Source: a virus. From it: a DNA stretch of 26,257 nt. Within the stretch, counting starts at the first letter, position 1; each line of letters begins with the position of its first letter. The notes under the pieces are model-generated. The model did not search any database. It was not told the origin of the DNA and saw only the letters and a list, made by a program, of their open reading frames with translations. The translations under genes were made by a program, and so were the position numbers. Below, piece by piece: positions 23,335 to 26,257 of the stretch. The stretch lies in the IMG/VR virus record IMGVR_UViG_3300031886_000033, positions 1-26,257 of that record; one strand, written 5' to 3'.

Positions 23335-23360
23335 TAATTACGTAGAATTAGCTTAAATAA

Positions 23361-23368
23361 CATAAATA
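23361..23368 (+). promoter_or_regulatory. late-promoter-like CATAAATA box
   Basis: CATAAATA lies 29 bases before the ATG at 23398 in a 63-base gap, followed by the ribosome site AAAGGA (23383-23388). The box, spacing and ribosome site repeat the arrangement before the gene at 16913. It would serve the 110-aa protein and possibly the Cys-rich trio. Confidence 0.5.
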
Positions 23369-23397
23369 GTTAAAATAGATACAAAGGACATAGAAAA

Positions 23398-23730
23398 ATG
23401 GGAAGATATATATCAACAACTGGAACTGCTGGTGCTGTTACTAGAGAAGTCTCTACAACATACGCCGCATTAGTTAATGATAGAATTCTTGCTGACAGTA
23501 CAGGTGGAGCATTTACAATAACTCTACCGGCAAATGCTGGTTTGTTAATTAATGATACAATTCAAATCATTGATGCAACATCTCAAACTGGCGTAAATGC
23601 AATAACTGTTGGAAGAAACGGATCATTAATTCAGGGAGTGGCAGAAGATTTAACTGTTGACTTACCTGGAGCGATAATGACTATGGTTTATACTGGTGCA
23701 ACATACGGTTGGATCTTAGGTGCTGTATAA
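23398..23730 (+). CDS. small fibre-like protein with NDRILADSTGGAFTITLPAN motif (110 aa)
   Basis: It is preceded by AAAGGA (23383-23388) and a CATAAATA box. The sequence carries NDRILADSTGGAFTITLPAN, then DTIQIIDATSQTGVNAITVG, RNGSLIQGVAEDLTVDLPGA and MVYTGATYGWIL. This is a short beta-structured domain that recurs in phage tail-fibre proteins, often as the C-terminal part of a longer fibre. Here it stands alone as a separate gene. No transmembrane segment, signal or catalytic site is visible. The role is probably a small fibre or tip component; binding target unknown. Confidence 0.7.
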   Translation: MGRYISTTGTAGAVTREVSTTYAALVNDRILADSTGGAFTITLPANAGLLINDTIQIIDATSQTGVNAITVGRNGSLIQGVAEDLTVDLPGAIMTMVYTGATYGWILGAV

Positions 23731-23781
23731 GAATTATTATTAATTTTTTTACACAACAGTTTTATTTAGGAGAGTTAAGAG

Positions 23782-24771
23782 ATGAGTGCATTAAGCACAA
23801 TGCTGACAACAAAAAAAGTAGGTTTTACCGAAGCCGAAGAACAGAATCTTGAGAAAGGAAGAATTTATACATATACTCAAGGGGCTAATTGGTCTAGACT
23901 TTGGTGCGGATTTTGTTTTCATCCTGAAGTAGCAGGAACAGTATATTTAGAATCATGGGGAGCTGGCGGTAGTGGCGGTAAAATGTGCTGTTGCGGTTTT
24001 GGCTTACCTGGTAACTCTGCGGCTTATGCCTATAGAAAATTTGATCTAGGAGAAAATGGATTTATTTGCGGATGTACAGGTCAATCATGTGGTAATGCAG
24101 ATACATTATGTCACAGAGGTTGTTCTGAACCAACGTTCATGAATATTTCTACTGGTTTAGGTGAATGTACTTGCGTTTGTACTCAAGGTGGTGCAGGCGG
24201 AGTTTCTTATTGTTCTACTAATACTTCATTTTATTGTTGTTTTGCGGCAAACGGTTTTTGTGCAACAAAAACTGATAACGATCACTGCGGATGGGTATGT
24301 AATATGTGCGATGGAAAACATATAGCTCAAGCATATTGCGGAGATGCAGGTTTTAATTGTCCAGGAAGAACTTCTTGTGTAGCGGCTTTTGGTTGTTACC
24401 CATTATGTATTTGTAATTTTACTCACTACGCACCTACACCTGCAGGTATGTTTAGTAAAGAAGGAATGTATGTCGCTTTTAATACAGAAAACGATAACGG
24501 ATTTTCATCATGGTCAGGACAAGGTGCACACCAATTAGAAGCATCTTTAGGGGCTGGAAGATGGCCTACAGGTGGTATACCTTGGGCAACTTGCTGGGGA
24601 GCAAGTAAAGGTTGTCACTGTCAAATAGGTGAACCTTGTATACCTCACGTTCCAGTTGGAATGGGAGGACACGGATCAATGCCATGTCCACAAGTAAGAG
24701 ATCACGCAAGTAGAGGAGGTCACGGTGGAGTACGAATTAAATTTATTCGTAACGACGAACCGACTCAATAA
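23782..24771 (+). CDS. Cys- and Gly-rich putative fibre-tip protein, copy 1 (329 aa)
   Basis: Ribosome site AGGAGAG at 23769-23775. It has 31 Cys by my count, about 9 percent, most in CxC, CCC and CC clusters, plus many Gly. N-terminal helix-like lead (aa 1-30), then WCGFCFHPEVAGTVYLESWG, AGGSGG, MCCCGFGLPGN; later CTCVCTQGGAGG, YCC, NCPGRTSC, GCYPLCIC, and a C-terminal SRGGHGGVRIKF. The VxxWGAGGSG element is typical of phage glycine-rich domains. The start shares NLEKGRIYTYTQG with the next two genes. It could be a disulfide- or metal-stabilised tip adhesin, but this is inference. No zinc-finger family fits well. It is the first of three tandem paralogues. Confidence 0.75.
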   Translation: MSALSTMLTTKKVGFTEAEEQNLEKGRIYTYTQGANWSRLWCGFCFHPEVAGTVYLESWGAGGSGGKMCCCGFGLPGNSAAYAYRKFDLGENGFICGCTGQSCGNADTLCHRGCSEPTFMNISTGLGECTCVCTQGGAGGVSYCSTNTSFYCCFAANGFCATKTDNDHCGWVCNMCDGKHIAQAYCGDAGFNCPGRTSCVAAFGCYPLCICNFTHYAPTPAGMFSKEGMYVAFNTENDNGFSSWSGQGAHQLEASLGAGRWPTGGIPWATCWGASKGCHCQIGEPCIPHVPVGMGGHGSMPCPQVRDHASRGGHGGVRIKFIRNDEPTQ

Positions 24772-24783
24772 AGAGAGATTATT

Positions 24784-25797
24784 ATGCCAGCATCATCATT
24801 AACAGCATTATTACAAACGAAGTATGATTACCCATTAGCTAATGAAACTAATTTAGAAACGGGACAGCTTTTTACATTTTATCCTAGTAATCAATATAGC
24901 ACTAATTTTTGGTGTCATATTTGTTGGAAACCACCAGCAAATGGTATAGCTACAATTGAAGTATGGGGTGCGGCTGGATCAGGTGCAGAAATGTGCTGTT
25001 GCGGTGGAGGAATTCCAGGCAATCCAGGCGGTTATTCTAGAAAAGTATTACCAGAATTTGGAGCATCTTGGGCCGATTGTTATATTTGTGCTCAGATAGG
25101 TTTATCTTGTAATAACACAGACGATTTATGTTACAGAGGAATGTCAGAACCAACTCAAGTTTGTTGGTTAGCTGGTGATTCCGATGGATGTATTTGTGCT
25201 CAAGGTGGTAGAGGTGGAACATCATTCTGCTCATCTAGTCCAGCAATGTATTGTTGTTACCTAACAAATGACTGGTGTGGTACACAAGCCGGTGGAGCAG
25301 GTTGCGGTATAATTTGTAATTACAGAGATGATGGTGGTACAAATTATGACGGTGCAGATTATTGTGCATTTGCTTATGGTGGAGATGTAAACTGTTATGG
25401 CGGATTTAGTTGTATGTACTTTAAAAACTGTTATCCAAACTGTAACTGTAGACAAAATCCAGTAATTAGAATTCCACCAGGAATGATTTCAGAAAAAGGT
25501 GGACAAGTTCAATACGCAATGGATACAGATAATCAAAGATCTTATTGGTCAGGAATGGGCGGAATTTTTGGAGTAATGGAACCATTAAATATGGCAACAA
25601 GAAATCCAACTCAAGGAGCTCCTTATAATGCTTGTTGGACAGGTAATGACTCTTGCGGATGTTATCAAGATCAAGGAGCAATTAACTTCTTCCCTGGAGG
25701 AATTCCAGGACAAGGTCCTACACCTTGCGATGGTGTAAGAGATCACGCTTGGAGAGGCGGAAACGGAATAATGAGGATTAAATTTGTAGCTTCGTAA
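24784..25797 (+). CDS. Cys- and Gly-rich putative fibre-tip protein, copy 2 (337 aa)
   Basis: It starts 12 bases after copy 1, with AGAGAG (24772-24777) as a modest ribosome site. It has 28 Cys by count. Alignment by eye: NLETGQLFTFYPSNQYSTNF, then WCHICWKPPANGIATIEVWG, AAGSGAEMCCCGGGIPGNPG, SCNNTDDLCYRGMSEPTQVC, GCICAQGGRGG, YCC, a GCGIIC segment, NCYPNCNC, CDGVRDHAWRGGNG and the final MRIKF. Cys positions, the RDHAxRGGxG...RIKF end and the AGSG core match copy 1, so this is a tandem duplication with strong divergence between conserved Cys and Gly sites. The role is as for copy 1 and is unproven. No signal peptide or membrane segment. Confidence 0.75.
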   Translation: MPASSLTALLQTKYDYPLANETNLETGQLFTFYPSNQYSTNFWCHICWKPPANGIATIEVWGAAGSGAEMCCCGGGIPGNPGGYSRKVLPEFGASWADCYICAQIGLSCNNTDDLCYRGMSEPTQVCWLAGDSDGCICAQGGRGGTSFCSSSPAMYCCYLTNDWCGTQAGGAGCGIICNYRDDGGTNYDGADYCAFAYGGDVNCYGGFSCMYFKNCYPNCNCRQNPVIRIPPGMISEKGGQVQYAMDTDNQRSYWSGMGGIFGVMEPLNMATRNPTQGAPYNACWTGNDSCGCYQDQGAINFFPGGIPGQGPTPCDGVRDHAWRGGNGIMRIKFVAS

Positions 25798-25815
25798 AAA
25801 GGAGTAAATAGTATT

Positions 25816-26257
25816 ATGGCAACATTGAAAAAAATATTAGGTGAAAGAACAGCCGGAGGCGGTATAGAACAAAACATAGAAAAAGGTTATATCTATGCTT
25901 ATTCTCCAGGTACTCAACATTCAAATTTTTGTAATGGAGTTTGCTGGACTGCACCTTCAAATGGTAAAGCAATTGTAGAAATTTGGGGAGCTGGTGGATC
26001 TGGTTCTCGTATGTGTTGTTGTGGTGATGGATTACCAGGCAATGCAGGAGGTTATTCTAAGAAAACTCTTGCAATTACGGCAGATGATACTATTACAGCT
26101 TCTTTAGGAATGGCTTGTATGTCTCACCCACTTTGTCACTCAGGTTGCGGTAGTCCAACTCAATTATGTTATGTAACAGCCGGTAGTAATGGAAATGGTT
26201 GTATGTGTGCTAGAGGTGGATATGGCGGGAAATCAATGTGTACTACAGGTACATCTT
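25816..26257 (+). CDS. Cys- and Gly-rich putative fibre-tip protein, copy 3, cut by the window end
   Basis: The ATG follows AAAAAGGAGT (25796-25805, overlapping the previous stop). The frame stays open to the last base, giving 147 complete codons. The visible part (MATLKKILGERTAGGGIEQN, IEKGYIYAYSPGTQ, CNGVCWTAPSNGKAIVEIWG, AGGSGSRMCCCGDGLPGNAG, LCHSGCGSPTQLCY, GCMCARGGYGG) matches the N-terminal half of copies 1 and 2. Twelve Cys are seen so far. By comparison with the neighbours, about half the protein lies beyond the window. The function is inferred from the family and is unknown. Confidence 0.75.
   Translation, partial: MATLKKILGERTAGGGIEQNIEKGYIYAYSPGTQHSNFCNGVCWTAPSNGKAIVEIWGAGGSGSRMCCCGDGLPGNAGGYSKKTLAITADDTITASLGMACMSHPLCHSGCGSPTQLCYVTAGSNGNGCMCARGGYGGKSMCTTGTS

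Noticed and set aside
23330-23342. CGTAATAATTACG inverted repeat at the end of the 106-aa gene as a terminator
   Set aside because: The stem is only about 5 bp and AT-rich, includes the stop codon, and no T-run follows.
23744-23750. Run of seven T after the 110-aa gene as a terminator
   Set aside because: No GC-rich stem precedes it; the upstream bases are AT-rich without dyad symmetry.

Overview
This window is one continuous block of virion-adhesin genes from a T4-like marine tailed phage. All genes lie on the + strand and are packed with gaps of 1 to about 155 bases. The DNA is AT-rich (about one third GC by eye) and Arg is mostly AGA. Short late-promoter-like NATAAATA boxes stand in front of four genes. 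The protein families (parallel beta-helix fibres, WxxGxxY stalk repeats, YTPATG...YPRAT repeats, TDQDGxFRVGELF C-termini) are ones I associate with myoviruses of picocyanobacteria and SAR11. The exact host cannot be read from this window. There are no tRNAs, integrases, CRISPR arrays, metabolic genes or replication genes.

Layout. (1) 3-2381: 3' part of a beta-helix tail-fibre gene whose start lies upstream of the window. (2) 2382-2536: the longest gap, with a perfect TATAAATA box and a GC-richer leader of about 100 nt. (3) 2537-6244: a 1235-aa paralogue of the first fibre carrying a LamG-like lectin domain. (4) 6252-10007: two small conserved proteins (109 and 152 aa), an 863-aa repeat fibre ending in a cupredoxin-like domain, and a 115-aa paralogue of the 152-aa protein. 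(5) 10043-22999: two giant paralogous adhesins of 2273 and 2028 aa, each with eight stalk repeats, a pectin-lyase-like beta-helix and a shared C-terminal module. (6) 23014-23730: two small conserved proteins (106 and 110 aa). (7) 23782-26257: a tandem trio of Cys- and Gly-rich proteins, the third cut by the window end. No stretch over 300 bases lacks a gene.

The genes probably supply the distal, host-contacting part of the particle: trimeric fibres, short accessory proteins and Gly/Cys-rich tip-like proteins. Comparing paralogues shows growth by in-frame insertion of modules: YTPATG repeats, an Asp-box propeller, a LamG domain, FCCH-like and NKxF helical modules.

The least expected signal is at the DNA level. 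I found no GCAGC or GCTGC (GCWGC) anywhere in 26 kb. Dozens of Ala-Ala pairs avoid it by switching to GCC or GCG, although single Ala codons are nearly all GCA or GCT. This looks like strong selection against a restriction or nuclease target.
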